DNA of 64,000 nt from Dreissena polymorpha. Its lineage: Eukaryota; Mollusca; Bivalvia; Myida; Dreissenidae. Within the stretch, counting starts at the first letter, position 1; the number at the start of each line of letters is the position of its first letter. Location of the stretch: the NCBI RefSeq assembly GCF_020536995.1, contig NC_068366.1, positions 18,623,299 through 18,687,298 on the forward strand, written 5' to 3'. The position numbers were made by a program, and so were the translations under genes. Shown here piece after piece: positions 1 to 12,329 of this stretch. The notes below the pieces were generated by a model that saw only the letters and a list, made by a program, of their open reading frames with translations, had not been told where the DNA came from and did not search any database.

Positions 1-690
1 TCTTCAGACCGGATGTTAGGCCCCTCTTGAGCGTGATCCGACCGCCGCCCAGTGGGCGTTAATCCCACTACCTTGCAATTGCAGTGGGTAACTTGATACG
101 GGCATATCAAATGGGACCATGTGCAGATGCAAATTGAAAAGGCTGACTGGACACTTGATGAAGATTTGCATTTTATAACAGAATACCGGTAGTTCTCGAA
201 AAAGCGCAGAATACGCTATGCACTGAATTGTATTTTCTTGTTTAAAAGCTAAACATGCCGGTCTTAATTTACAAATGCATTTCATTAACACATGCGTACA
301 CTACAACTTTTAATATTTTATGAGAACATAAAATATGAATATATTGCTATCAAGTGAATGGACTAGGGAGCTATATGTTACAGCAAAACATGCCATGATA
401 TTGCTCTGGCGAGGTATCTAAACTGAATCTTAATAGTAGTAAATACATTTTGAATGGTACATTCAAGTTTTGTTATGAAATTTGAATCCTGTTGAGAACT
501 TTTTTACTCTTTACTCATATTGTTAATTACATAGTCGTATATCTATTGCGGGGCGATTATAAATAAAAGTTTCCTTTAAATACAAACGGCGTTGAAATAA
601 ATATTAAGATGCCAGTGTTGCCCCTTCAATAATGCATCATGGCCAAATGAACAGTTAGGGGCTTTCGGATCCTAGATTGTCCAGTCGCAT
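1..690. other. No gene seen
   Basis: No open frame here shows protein-like composition with plausible splice sites. The stretch is AT-rich apart from a GC-richer start (roughly 1-100). I recognise no repeat family in it. Confidence 0.5.
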
Positions 691-810
691 CAAAAAAATA
701 CTTGTCGCATCCTAGATTCTTATATATTGACCAAAATATATTTAACTTAATCTATGGCATTCATATCTGTACCGATAATAAACGACCGTATACTGCTCCC
801 TGTTTTTACC

Positions 811-3800
811 CAAGGTGCCTGTACCACGTGACTTTTTCGGCTATGTGTGGGACAATCGGATGTCAACAAACCATCGCTTCAGGTACGTTTCGAATAATTT
901 CTTTATTAATTCAAAACCATGTTAAAAAAACAAAGACGAGAGCCCGGTCATTGTCAAAATACACAACTGTGGTAAGTTTGCGCAAAATTAATTGAGTATT
1001 TTTTCCAAAAGGTGCAACCGCGTGTTTGAAAACACACAAAGTGAAATGCTATTTGTGGTATATTTGTTATTCAATCAATAAAAACGTTCATTAAAATATT
1101 GTTGAAGGTTTAAAAAATAGGGCGGACATTGTAATTCTTCATAGAGAAGCTACATATATTGTATGTTTGCGCATATACATCTTATTCGGAGTCTGTGTAT
1201 AAAAATGCAATAATGCTATGTGTGGGACACATTTTTGAAATGCTATGTGTGGTATGCAAGAATTTTCCCATCAGTTCTGCATTTGATCTGAACACAGTTT
1301 TGTAAGAATCTAACACATTTACTTCAGTCTGTACTGAAAATATATCAAATTAACCAAATGTTACATGACGGAATACTGAAGTAATTGTGTAATGTTTAAA
1401 CAATTTATGTTTAATTGAACATAAATTTTAAATAAAATACACTGCGTAATTGTTATCCAACCAATGGTCTTTTTTAACAAACACGTTATGTTGAACTATA
1501 ATATTTATTTTTTGACTAATTGTCTTTAAATAAATACCATGATTGATATTTCTGCCTGATTATTAAATTCGGTCCTTTTTTATAAATGAATGACAAAAAA
1601 AGTAAAAGCACTTGCTTTAAAATGGGTTTTACTTCTGTTGTTTTTCAGACTTGACAAGGATTAGTCGAAGGATTTGTAACGCTTTAAGGCGCGAAGCTGT
1701 GTTAGAATTAGATGAACACCATCAAACCACACGGAAGGTGTTATGCGGCAAGTTAATTATCAAAACCACAGTGACAGAGACGGACCCAGCTTCATTCTGT
1801 GATGTTTACGGAAAGCTATTTCAACTAACTATGCAAACATACCATTTAATATGCATTTTGGCATAATCAAAACAAAGTGTATGTATTGATATTTGTGCAT
1901 ATTTATGTGTTTTGTATCTATGTTATTTATGAAATTGATTAGATGAATATAAAATCTGAGTATATATGTTAATAAAACAATTGTTTCATAACAAATAACA
2001 ATATAAATGCAATGATTATTGTTTGTGGTCTATTAAGTGCATTTAGTTTCCAATATCATCTTCATATGAATATCTTAAGTATATCAAAATCAACACTTCA
2101 TTAATAATAACATTGCTTTATAACCAGCATGCACATGTTACAATAGGAATTAAAGCACCAAGTACATAAAGAAGTACATCAGTATTCGCAAAGTAACAAA
2201 TCTTGCTATACAAACATATACATGATCTAATTAACACGCAACAAATGATCATCGCAAAAAAGTCTTGGCTTTGGGGGTTTATTATACCAAAAAACATATT
2301 TAATTGTATTAATACTTCATGAACTCAATTTCAAATGAAATAACTGAAAATAGTGTAAGATGTTTAATGAAAATACTCATTCGACCCGGTCATGAAAGGG
2401 CTGCAAGATCTTGTTACCACCGCACCAAGTAATAAACACTACATGTTAAATTTGTTGAATTATCAAATGTATATTTAATGTTTACTTTTATTGTTTTCTT
2501 TCACTGCAATACTTGCACCATCTGGTAACAAAACAAACTGTCTTTTAAACTTTTGAACATTAACTATATATGACAACTTTTCATTGATCAAGATATCAGT
2601 ACGTCTTTTGTAGGTGCTTCCAAAAATACTTTAATCTCCCTGAAAAGAACAAAATACACATGAAATAAACTGTAAAACTTTAAAAACTAAATAAATTAAT
2701 GTCATGCGTGATATATAAGATAGCTCAATAGGATTTAGATACGAATACATGATTTTACAGAAAAATAAGTTATTGATCTTTTGTCTATTTGCTTAAATAA
2801 TGCTGTAGTATCTCTTTATGCTTATTTAATAACTCTCGTAACGGTCTTATATGTTTACACATTCCTGATAAAAAGCACACAACCATAAGTTCAATAACAC
2901 TTTTTGTAATTTTGTTACAATTATATTCACATGACACCTTGTACAAACAATCCTTAAGATTTTGTGTATTAAACAAATGCCTTAGTTGGAAGTAACAATT
3001 CACTGACAATTTAACATTTTGTAAAAATCAATTTTATAGAAACTCTCAAGAAAAGGTTTGCCGCAACAGAAATATTTTCCTTCCCGTGCGTGGGTGGCTT
3101 TGTGTTTGGAGATTCCCGACTGTGTTTTGACCTCTCTACCACACTGTTCCCAAACAAATGGCATTCTACAAGTAAAAAATATGAGAATAAATTATCGACA
3201 ATCATGATAATTTTGAGTAACATGAACGTCGTGATTATCATATTTTAAGCACGCAAAACAGTACCAACAATGTTTTATTGACCAACTTTTGTTATTTAGA
3301 CAGACTTAAAATATTACTGATGTTTATGTCAATCTTTCGATTCTCTAGTTTAGTTTGTATACCACACATAGCATTTCAAAAACGTGTCCCACACATAGCA
3401 TTATTGCATTTTAAGCACACACTCCGAATCAGAAGTATTTGTGCAAACATACAATGTATGTAGCTTCTTTATGAAGAATTACTATGTCCGCCCTATTTTT
3501 TTTAAACCTTCGACAATATTAAAATGAACGTTTTTGTTGATTGAATAAAAAATATACCATGCATAGCATTTCAATTCGTGTCTTTTCAAACGCGCGGTTG
3601 CACTTTTTGGAAAGAAATACTAAATTAATTTTGCGCAAACTTAACATAGTTGTGTATTTTGACAATGACCGGGCTCTCGTGTTTGTTTTTTTTTGAAAAT
3701 GGTTTTGAATTAATGAAGAAATTATCAAAAACGTTACATGAAGCGATGGTTTGTTGACATCCGATTGTCCCACACATAGCCGAAAAAGTCACATGGTACA

Positions 3801-3811
3801 GAAGCACCTTG
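811..3811. mobile_element. 3.0-kb DNA transposon with ~450-bp inverted arms
   Basis: The segment 811-1255 reappears inverted at 3357-3811, beginning with the outer motif CAAGGTGC and continuing through a CTATGTGTGGGAC block that occurs at both ends of each arm. The arms flank about 2.1 kb. Inside are a plus-strand frame after a clean TTTTTCAG acceptor (about 1650-1866) and, on the minus strand near 3050-3180, an exon-like piece after a CTTGTAG acceptor. That minus piece reads like a decayed C2H2 zinc finger (CGREVKTQSGISKHKATH). No transposase core is recognisable, so the superfamily is open. A DNA element is inferred from the arms; no target-site duplication could be fixed. Confidence 0.7.
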
Positions 3812-4322
3812 TTACCATTATCAACCTAGAATATTTACGGAAACGAACTGAAACTAAAACTTTTCCGGAAAAAAAACACGTGGACACCTGTGTTTTTAAT
3901 GATAAGCTACAATTATTAGTAGCAGTGCATATAATTTAGTTTTGTCGTTACTTATTTTTACCAAGTTTATTTGAAATTATGGAAAGATTTTAAATATGGA
4001 GGATTAGGCATTATCTGGCGAAGAAGTGGATAAAAGGAACACTAATAAATAAAGGCAATGCAAATATAAAAAGGAAACCGCCATGTGAGCTAAGTACTTA
4101 TTGATCGACATGGGCCTAGTGTATTGAAGCTTGATAATTGCTATTTACAGCTCGATAACATTAACCTTGCTCTCGTGAACTCTATTAGCTAAAATTACAT
4201 GCTTATATGGTAACATGTAGTTGAATTCAGTTTTATCGAGAACTAAACGTATGATTCAATCGATTTAAACGCGTCCATTACGGAAACTCTTATACCCATC
4301 GTAACGGGACTTAATTAAATAT
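3812..4322. other. No gene seen
   Basis: AT-rich spacer between two elements. No coding frame, promoter or repeat that I can support. Confidence 0.5.
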
Positions 4323-4585
4323 AAGCCGCGCTCTGTGAAAAGGGTGTTTAATGCATGTGCGTAAAGTGTCGTCCCAGATTAGCCCGTGTAGTCCAAACAG
4401 GCTAATCAGGGACGACACTTTCCGCCTAAACTTGATTTTCGATAAGAAGATACTTTCTTAAAACGAAAAATATCATAAAAGCGGAAAGTATCGTCCCTGA
4501 TTAGCCTGTGCGGACTGCACAGGCTAATCTGGGACGACACTTTACGCACATGCATCAAACACCCTTTTCACACAGCTTGGCTCAT
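4323..4585. mobile_element. Miniature inverted-repeat element, family 1
   Basis: Ends are near-complementary (AAGCCGCGCTCTGTG at the left, its approximate complement at the right). The interior holds the palindromic core GTGCAGTCCGCACAGGCTAA twice in inverted forms, each flanked by GACGACACTTTCCGC. It has no coding capacity. Related copies lie at 5239-5500, 8175-8434, 29949-30379 and 56853-57110. The last has an apparent 8-bp target duplication, which fits a hAT-like origin. Confidence 0.8.
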
Positions 4586-4771
4586 ATATCCATGCATAAA
4601 GGTCAGTGTCAGTTTAATATTGCGAGCTATATAAAGCGCGTATGTTGGCTTGATTAAATATTTACCCGTTTACCGCTTAGATACGTATTTTGACGCATTT
4701 GTAATCGCTTAAAAAAATAAATTTAATTAAAGATCTTTCTTACAAAATTCGAGTTTTAAAGGCTTCATTTC

Positions 4772-4902
4772 CAACCCTTAGTTACTGATGAGCAGCAAAC
4801 AACATTAAACCTGAACAGACTGCGAGTTACTCTCAGGCTGTTCTGGTTTTGGCTGTTTGCACATAGCCATTTTCATTTTGTTTCTGAGTGGGAAAGGGTT
4901 AC
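4772..4902. repeat. Short interspersed repeat, family 3
   Basis: Ends are AACCCTTAG and AAGGGTT. The interior has the motif CAGACTGCGAGTTACTC and a short CTGTTCTGGTTTTGGCTG stretch. An inverted relative sits at 13957-14095. Probably a small MITE; noncoding. Confidence 0.6.
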
Positions 4903-5238
4903 GTGATGATGTGAATCAATATAATATTATGTTAAAGACTTCCAATGACTAATAGTGTTCATTATTAACTTCAATACTAGCGTTGTTGTTTTCTTTTTGT
5001 CGAAAGTGTATATAAAACTTTGTTGTAACAGCTTATCAAAATAATAATATTAAGTGTAACCTCAATGTGTTATAGGTGCGTGTTTAAGAAACCATTATAT
5101 AAGTTTGCATTCAATAAAATTAGATTGTTGCGCAGTTCTATTCGGAATTAAACTATCACGCTCTCTTTAAACCCATCTCCGACAGCTAACCCGCAAAATC
5201 GCAAATACAAATGATGTTAACTTATGCTATGTGTAAAT

Positions 5239-5500
5239 GAGACGCGTTCTGAGAAAACTGGTTTTAATGCATATGCGTAAAGTGTCGTCCTAGATAAGCC
5301 TGTGCAGTCCGCACAGGCAAATCAGGGACGACACTTTCCGCTTTTATGGTATTTTTCGTGTAAAGGAAGTCTCTTCTACACGAAAATCCAGTTAAGGCGG
5401 AAAGTGTCGTCACTGATTAGCCTGTGCGGACTGCACAGGCTTATCTAGGACGACACTTTTCACACATGCATTAAACCCACTTATCTCAGAACGCGACTCA
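5239..5500. mobile_element. Miniature inverted-repeat element, family 1
   Basis: Same layout as the 4323-4585 copy: GAGACGCGTTCTGAGAAAAC at the left, its complement at the right (TCTCAGAACGCGACTC), and the AGCCTGTGCAGTCCGCACAG core between two GACGACACTTTCCGC-type blocks. Noncoding. Confidence 0.8.
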
Positions 5501-5773
5501 CATACAATTTGCACGGACTAGGATAACTCACAGTTAAAGTCAACTTTACGGTCTTAAGCGTCAACTACATGGGCTTTTTAAAATGAAAATTAAAATGCTG
5601 AAAAAGAATAACGTATGTAGTCTATTTTTTTTCAAGATAACGGGATAACGCATGTGTGGCGCTTTTAAGGACATCAATCGAGAGTCCTTTGCTTTCTCCA
5701 GCTTTTATCGTTATCTGACAACATAAGATCAACGAAGCCAAAACCTTTGGCATTCTCGTCGTATGATAAGAAT

Positions 5774-7834
5774 CAGGCCCGTAGCCAGGGTTTTGAAAAG
5801 GAGGGTGCGAATTTTTGCCTTCGACGATTTTTATTGAGCATTGAAGTTGCAAAGGGGGTATGTGGGAGAGGGGATGTTCCTCCTGCAATCGGGGGCTTTG
5901 GAGGTCCTCCCCCTAGACAATTTTGAAAATGAAACTCCTGCATTCTGGTCACTTTTTAACTGTATTTAGAGACTGAAGTTATATAGCATGTTTATATGAA
6001 ATTCTTCTTTCATTGACCATACTCAGTGACTGATCGACATGAATATGATATTACATACATTTTTTCCCTACCACGTTTTTCAATAACCACCTTTTTCGAT
6101 CAGCCACGAAAATACATAATTTTATACGGTGTTTAACACGACATTAGTATCCGCTCACACACTGTGTTTACATATGCAACAGCACATTTATAGAATGTAA
6201 AATCAACAATAAGAACGGTATAAAATATCATTATTTATTGGAAACTTGGAATCTTGATAAAATTGGTGTGTTTTACCATGTCCACATTCTACCATTCATA
6301 AATCCAGTAAATTAAATGGAAATATTTGACTTTTTTACAATACAATTGTTTGTCTGCTAATATGGATAGTACCAGAGGCATAGCAGTGCTCTAAACGTGC
6401 TAATAGTGTATCGTACAACAAACACTGATTAACAAAACTAGGTTTTCTCTAATGTGTATCAATACTAAAAAGAAATCAAAATGGTATAACTGGTTTTTAT
6501 TTTAACTATTTTTAACAAATTGGTTATCTTTTTCTAAACGAATTTCAGAAATATACTTTAGGCTGCATTTAGACCCTATATCCACAAACTACTGTCCCTA
6601 TGGCCTCAAAGTCCTTAACAATGTATACCAGGGCGTTGAAGAAAAAAAGATGTACTTATTGGCCCATTATATGCTCAAGATCCGTCACAGTTGATGAAAA
6701 TTAAACGTTAACGTCCATCTGATCATATGTTATAACGTTTTAAATTCATTATAACAACTGTTTGAGAATAGGACATTCTTAGTGTCATGTTTGACATAAT
6801 TAAAACATTGTGGAAAGTTATGTATGTGGAGCAGAACAGATGCCTGTACGTGTTGGTAAACTACAAAAGAAAGCTTCATTGCTTAGTAACAATGATTTGT
6901 TTTCTTGTCATTCAACAAAAAAACTATCATGACTTGAGCATATTTGATATTTTTTGCTGGAATACCCTTGAGGGGATCCGAAAATGGTTGCACGGGGATA
7001 TAACAAAAAGACAACCCAGTCTGTCGAAAATGCTGTGCAAAATGTGTTCTTGTTATAAATCGTGGTATAATGCAAAGTTATTAACCAGTGACCCATTAGT
7101 CTCCGGCAATAGTCGAATGATCTCCTTTCATTTCAGTCATTTTCGGAAGCTGACAAAACATTCCGTTAATTATCATCTAAAATATATTTTCTTTTTTATA
7201 AGAATTAAGATTATTCATTTATTCAAGTTAATCAAATTGTATTTCCAGTCATTTAGATAATTGTTGAAAAAGGTTATTGGACTGGGATTTCAACCCACAA
7301 TAAGTAGGCTTCAACATTTTGTTATGATATCTATTACAGTTATAGACATTAATAACGATGACAAAGGTTACAAAACAATCGTTTAGTATCAAATATGTAT
7401 AATTAAGTATCGATTTTATACGGATAAGAGTGCCAGGTTAATAATTTAGCATTATACAGAAAACAAATATCTATTTGTAACAAAGATTCCAATTCCATTT
7501 TGCGGGGACCGGCTTCTTAGATCTTCTCAAATTTTGCTGTCACAACCTCTGTTGATTTCAACAATTCTACGGTTAAAACTTGTAAATAAAAATCACGCGC
7601 TCTCTTGGAAATGACTTAATCGAGAAATTCATTATATGGTGACCTGTCGGTTGCATTTTGAATACAACATTATTTTAACGCTTAAATACGAAGACTCACT
7701 GGGTTCCTGGAAAAAATAAATAGCCGTTTTTGCGTCAAATAAATGCAACTTATAGTACAATTTTTTACTCGTCGAAAAACATTTAGTGCGAACGCACCCA
7801 ACGCACCCCCCCCCCCCCCCTGGCTACGGGTATG
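5774..7834. mobile_element. hAT-like 2-kb DNA element inserted upstream of gene A
   Basis: The left end CAGGCCCGTAGCCAGG and the complement of the right end CATACCCGTAGCCAGG form an imperfect 16-bp terminal inverted repeat. The CA..G start and CGTAGCCAGG motif resemble hAT ends as I know them. AGAAT abuts both ends and may be part of a target duplication. The interior is AT-rich with a run of about 17 C near the right end. The one long frame (6787-7260) shows no transposase motif, so the copy is non-autonomous or decayed. It ends 72 bp before the start codon of the secreted-family gene at 7907. Confidence 0.65.
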
Positions 7835-7906
7835 AGAATTTAAGAAAGTGTTTGTACTGGTTCATTAAAGTGCTCGACTGTACGAATATGTTCACTTGTA
7901 AAGAAA

Positions 7907-10900
7907 ATGTTTATAAGTCTGGTAATTCTCGGAACATTTTGGACTGAATCGTTTGGCCTTCTGCTGGATGGAAATGGGTACGATTTCGATTTGTCGATTG
8001 TGAATTTACAAATATTATTCACTGATCAAGTGCTTTATAATCTTGCAACACTTCTTGTAGGACTTTGATGGACAAAATAGTTAGGTTTTAATATAAAGCA
8101 ATATAATATGCTGAAATTTGCCCTATATATTCATAGTCTTAGAGTCTATGCGTTGTACTCTCCCATGATTATTTGGGCCGTGTTCTGGGAAAAGAGGATC
8201 TAATGCATGTGCGTAAAGTGTCATCCCAGATTAGTCTGTGCAGTCCGCACAGGCTAATCAGGCAAGACACTTTCCGCCTAAACTAGATTTTTGCAAAGAA
8301 GAGACTTTCTTTAAACAGAAAATATCATACAAGCGGAAAGTGTCGTCCATGATTAGCCTGTGTGGACTGCACAGGCTAATCTGGGACGACACGAAACGCA
8401 AATGCATTAAACCCCTTTTTCACAGAGCACGACTCATTTGTTTACTTGTTATTCAACGGATGTGAACCATAAAAAAAAACAATACGCTAGGTAACACCAT
8501 ATGCCTGATATAATACAATAGTATACAATAGTATAATTCACACACAAAAATGTAAAATAGGATATTCGTAGAAACATGTATTACACGTTTAATCAATTGG
8601 AACTTCCAACTTATTTGTCCAAACGTGTTCGTTCTATATTTTATTGAACACATTATGTAAGTTCGATATATCATACTATTAAAACAAAATGAAATCAAGT
8701 TTACCGTGTGTATCTTAATTATTATGCTACTTATAAATGGTATAATAACAGCCCCCGGCCGTCATCCCAGAATCAGCAAACCGTTGGCGCGCTCGAGGAG
8801 ACCGGATGGAGAATGATATTCAGAGCCACTTCCGGCAATGGCGCAGACGTCTATCAGGCGTGGACGAATGGTAGTAATAATTTGCCATGTAGCTTTGTCA
8901 ATAAGTTGTTTGTTTTCGCGTTGATAATTTTATCGTTTATTTTATGTTTTCTTCGATTGGTGGTTTCTTCGGCTGTTCTATCGTTCATTTGTTGGTGTGT
9001 TTTTTTTGTTCGGCTGTTCTTTCTGTCTGTTGTTCGTTTTTTAGCGTTCGTATTTATTGTTCATTCCTTCGTTTTTTAAACCGTTTTTTAACACAAAAAA
9101 ATGATATGTAAATTATTAATCGCCATCCGTTTCTTACGTACAATAATCGACTAGTATAAAAAATATCTTGTTAGGTGTTAACATCACAACCCAGAAGCCG
9201 ACAACGATGGATCGCTCCTACGACCCCCACTTCCGGGACAGGGACGTAGAACGCTGGGACCAGCAGAACATCCGGTACGTGAAGTTCTCGCTTTTCAAGC
9301 AGTCCGAGGAGGTGGGATACGTCGTCTTTGACGGAACCGGAAGTACGTACATGTCATGGTTCGACAGGTCGCGCGTGGAGGCGTCCAGTTGGTCCGATCT
9401 GACGTCAGCCAACACCTACAATTTCTTCTCTATTCAAGGTAAGTTAACTTTACTTTAGGGTCATCATGAGCTTCTTGTTTCACGCCGGGTATGCGAATAC
9501 TTCGTTGACGGATGGCACTTCACTAACAGAGAACAACAAAAGCCACGCGCGAGAGGTGAGTTCTTTGGCTTTTTTTTTTGTATTTATGTTCTGTTTATTT
9601 GGTTTTTAGACACAGCACATTGTTTGGGTGATTAATGGTATAGCACTTTGTATTGCGAAGAAAGAAATTCGCGGAAAAACGGTGAATTATTAAAAAAAAA
9701 AAACGATAAAATTCCATCGATAATCAGCATGAATTGAATGATCAGTAAATATTTAAACAAAATAAACATACTTGGAAATAAATCAAGAACGGGCTTGCTA
9801 TTCGAAATAAAAGATCAATATATCCAGTTATGTTACAACATGTTACATTTAGTTCACTAATGTATTTGAGAAAATTCAAATGTTTTAAGAGTCGCATGCA
9901 CATTTTTCATCTGCACTTCGTTTACCGATCATCTAAAAAACAATGGCACTTCGTTTTCCGACATCTAGACACTTTTTTTCCAGATATAACACACTCGTTT
10001 TTTGTGAATCAAAAATGCAGAATTCGCTGTGGAATACTGTTAAAGTAAGCAGGCAATAAATAAAAATGTATGTACTTAGTACGCAAATAAAAAACGAATT
10101 ACCGAAGCATGTTCTTATCCCTTTGAAATATGATTATGATTTGGTATAAATGTGAAAGATAAATGTTAAGCAAATTGGATATGTCTAATGAGTAAAATCT
10201 ATATGACCATATATTTTAAATTACGTTCTAAACGGTTGATCTAAAGAATTTATCTTTATGTCCAAATGAAGGTACTAAGGCTATTTACTTATATATTAGA
10301 TAGCATGTCATGAATAATCACCGTCATGACCAATATTCAAACTTGACATAGATATCATCTAGATATCACTTCTGACCAAGTTTGGTGAAGATCGGATGAA
10401 AACCGAGAGAGCGGACACTTAATACGGACCGACCGACTGACAGACAGACAAGTTCTATCCTATATAGCACCCTAAACTTCGTTTGTGGGGGTATACTAAG
10501 TACTATCTCCATAATATGACATTTAAACATTTTATGTACGCATTCCTTTTTTCCAGAATCAGTTGTTTTTACGATTTAATTTTACCCATGTTTCTTTAAA
10601 CTCAACCAATACAGTGATTTAGGGTCAGGTGAATCGCACTTCGAGCAATCGTTAGCGTTGCGTAAAGGAAAGTGCTCCGTATAAGCAGGGCTCAAAATTA
10701 AGGGAGTTTTACCATTCTCTTTTTAATTGTGTTGCTACGCATAAGTATCGTCTTGATGATGCGATTCAAATAAGCACAACGAACATAGGATTTTATGAAG
10801 AACAAATGTGCATTTGCCTCATAAAGACCCCTTCACTACCGTTATCTAGAGCCCTGCTATAAGTTAAATTAAACACGATTGTGTTGATCCGCATTATCCG

Positions 10901-12289
10901 TTGTATTGTCATTTCTCTGAATCTCAAGTCACCAATAAAAAACAAGTTCATTATGTACACATTTATTTAATAATAAATATTATCTTATTTGAAAATTGCA
11001 ATTATAATAAACATAGTATAAATTAATAGTAATGTGATTTTTGAAAAATATATTTTCAAAATGTTTCGTATGAATAGCCATAATATATATAAATGCATTT
11101 AAGGTAGAAGATAAAACTCAGTTATTAGAGTGCCCGCTTTGTTGAAAGTCTCCGTAATCTGAAGTGCCCTTGATCGGTAAACAAAGTGCCTGCAACTTTA
11201 TTATGCCACCTATTACAACATGCACTTTCTTTGTTTATATTTCATTGACTACTATCAAAATTTCAGTATTTGAAGCACAGTGATTACTCTACATGCTGGA
11301 ATAGCAAACAATTTCTTGCAATAATTCTAAGTAGTTTTATTTTGTTAAAATGTTTACTGTTCATCCAGTTTATGCTGTTTTCCGATCGAATTTTCTATTT
11401 TTGGGGCAAAACTGTACCATTCTACCGTGAAATTGTGTATTCCCAATACAACAGGATACACCATTTATCAACTCGACCATGTGTCTTGTCTTAAAAACTA
11501 ATCTTTAGGATATAACTTTAAATAAAACAGAGGAACTTACCTCTCGCGCGTGGCGTTCGTTGTTCTCTGTTAGTGAAGTGCAGTCCGTCAACGAAGTATT
11601 CGCATACCCGGCGTGTGTTTTAACCCATTTATGCCAAGTGGACTCTCCCATCCTGCTAAAATGGATCAATTTATTTCCAAAATTTGGGATGCCTAGTATA
11701 TTTATTTCTATATTTAGAATAGTTCTTACAGAAATTCCTATAGGCAAACAGCGCAGACCATGATTAGACGCCGCATCATGCGGCGTCTCATCTGGGTCTA
11801 CGCTGTTTGCCATTGCCTTTTTCTAAACGCTAGGCATTAATGGGTTAAGCAAGGGGGACATATTTTAAATGGGCATGCATTTCTTTAAACGTGTTCAAAT
11901 GTCAATTGCATTGAAAGCCTATGGCTTATAGATACCTTCTCGATTCAATCAGCTGAAAATAGTCAGTGCACTCACTCGGTATATTGGGACAGATAAATTA
12001 TACTGAAAGATAATTATAGAATATGATGTACGTAAAATGCAAATCATGTCAAGGTCACATCGACGGCCAGAATCTCGAGCGGACGTTCTTCATCAACCAG
12101 GTTTACAACGGATGTGACGCTGACGTCGGTAACGTGGTTGTAGTGGAGCATGACGGGGGCTGCAATTGGGACCATCAGCCGCGCTACCCACAATTCCTCT
12201 ACTCCGACATGAACGCCGCCGACAACTGGAACCGGCGGATGTTTGGACGTGCCGACTATCTCGCCATCTTTATATATGCTAAGCACTGA
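7907..12289 (+). CDS. Secreted protein of an unnamed family, copy A
   Basis: Four coding exons join in one frame to 229 aa: 7907-7977, 8752-8870, 9175-9438 and 12054-12289 (intron phases 2, 1, 1). Exon 1 gives a signal peptide (MFISLVILGTFWTESFG). The mature protein carries EETGWRMIFRATSGNG (exon 2), RSYDPHFRD, VKFSLFK and FDGTGSTYMSWF (exon 3), and RTFFINQ, GCDADVGN, GGCNWDHQPRYPQFLYSD and ADYLAIFIY (exon 4). Only two cysteines remain after signal cleavage, so one disulfide is likely. There is no membrane segment. I do not recognise the fold. Similar unannotated proteins exist in molluscs as far as I recall, and an extracellular binding role would be a guess. Copies B and C share exon sizes and phases. 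Exon 1 was chosen by signal peptide, phase-2 donor and the resulting G-P junction matching copy C. The exon 4 acceptor lacks a strong pyrimidine tract. Poly(A) signal at 12322. Confidence 0.85.
8175..8434. mobile_element. Miniature inverted-repeat element, family 1
   Basis: Lies inside intron 1 of gene A. GGGCCGTGTTCTGG at the left and GAGCACGACTC at the right are the diverged ends. The core GTGCAGTCCGCACAGGCTAA is intact. Noncoding. Confidence 0.75.
9481..11615. mobile_element. 2.1-kb element with ~80-bp inverted ends, in intron 3 of gene A
   Basis: CACGCCGGGTATGCGAATAC at 9481 recurs inverted and ends at 11615, with about 80 bp matching. TGTTT flanks both sides (9476-9480 and 11616-11620), a candidate 5-bp target duplication. 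Each inner arm carries a donor-like GAGAG/GTRAGTTC facing inward. The interior has no transposase frame that I can recognise and includes a common mollusc-type repeat with GACCGACCGACTGACAGAC near 10425. Probably a non-autonomous DNA element. Confidence 0.6.
10350..10500. repeat. Interspersed repeat with GACCGACCGACTGACAGAC motif
   Basis: CCAAGTTTGGTGAAGATCGG followed by GGACCGACCGACTGACAGAC and TATATAGCACCC is a widespread type of invertebrate repeat as I recall it. It is a single copy here and noncoding. Confidence 0.4.
11620..11848. mobile_element. Miniature inverted-repeat element, family 2
   Basis: TTAACCCATTTATGCC at the left end and GGCATTAATGGGTTAA at the right end are inverted repeats. 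The inner hairpin is GACGCCGCATCATGCGGCGTC, followed by TCATCTGGGTCTACGCTG. Sister copies are at 22719-22937 and 29304-29506, with a partial one at 46671-46812. The start abuts or overlaps the candidate target duplication of the preceding element. Noncoding. Confidence 0.8.
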
Positions 12290-12321
12290 GTTTGTTAAGC
12301 ATTTGCTTAAACAAAATATTG

Positions 12322-12327
12322 AATAAA
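12322..12327 (+). terminator. Poly(A) signal of gene A
   Basis: Canonical AATAAA 33 bp after the stop codon of copy A, on the same strand. Confidence 0.7.
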
Positions 12328-12329
12328 AC

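Noticed and set aside
6787-7260. 157-codon frame as a gene
   Set aside because: It lies inside a transposon-like element, has AT-driven composition, and shows no motif or splice partner.
8708-9079. 123-codon frame starting at 8708 as an independent protein
   Set aside because: Only 8752-8870 is coding, as exon 2 of copy A. The tail after 8870 is Phe/Val-rich intron translation.
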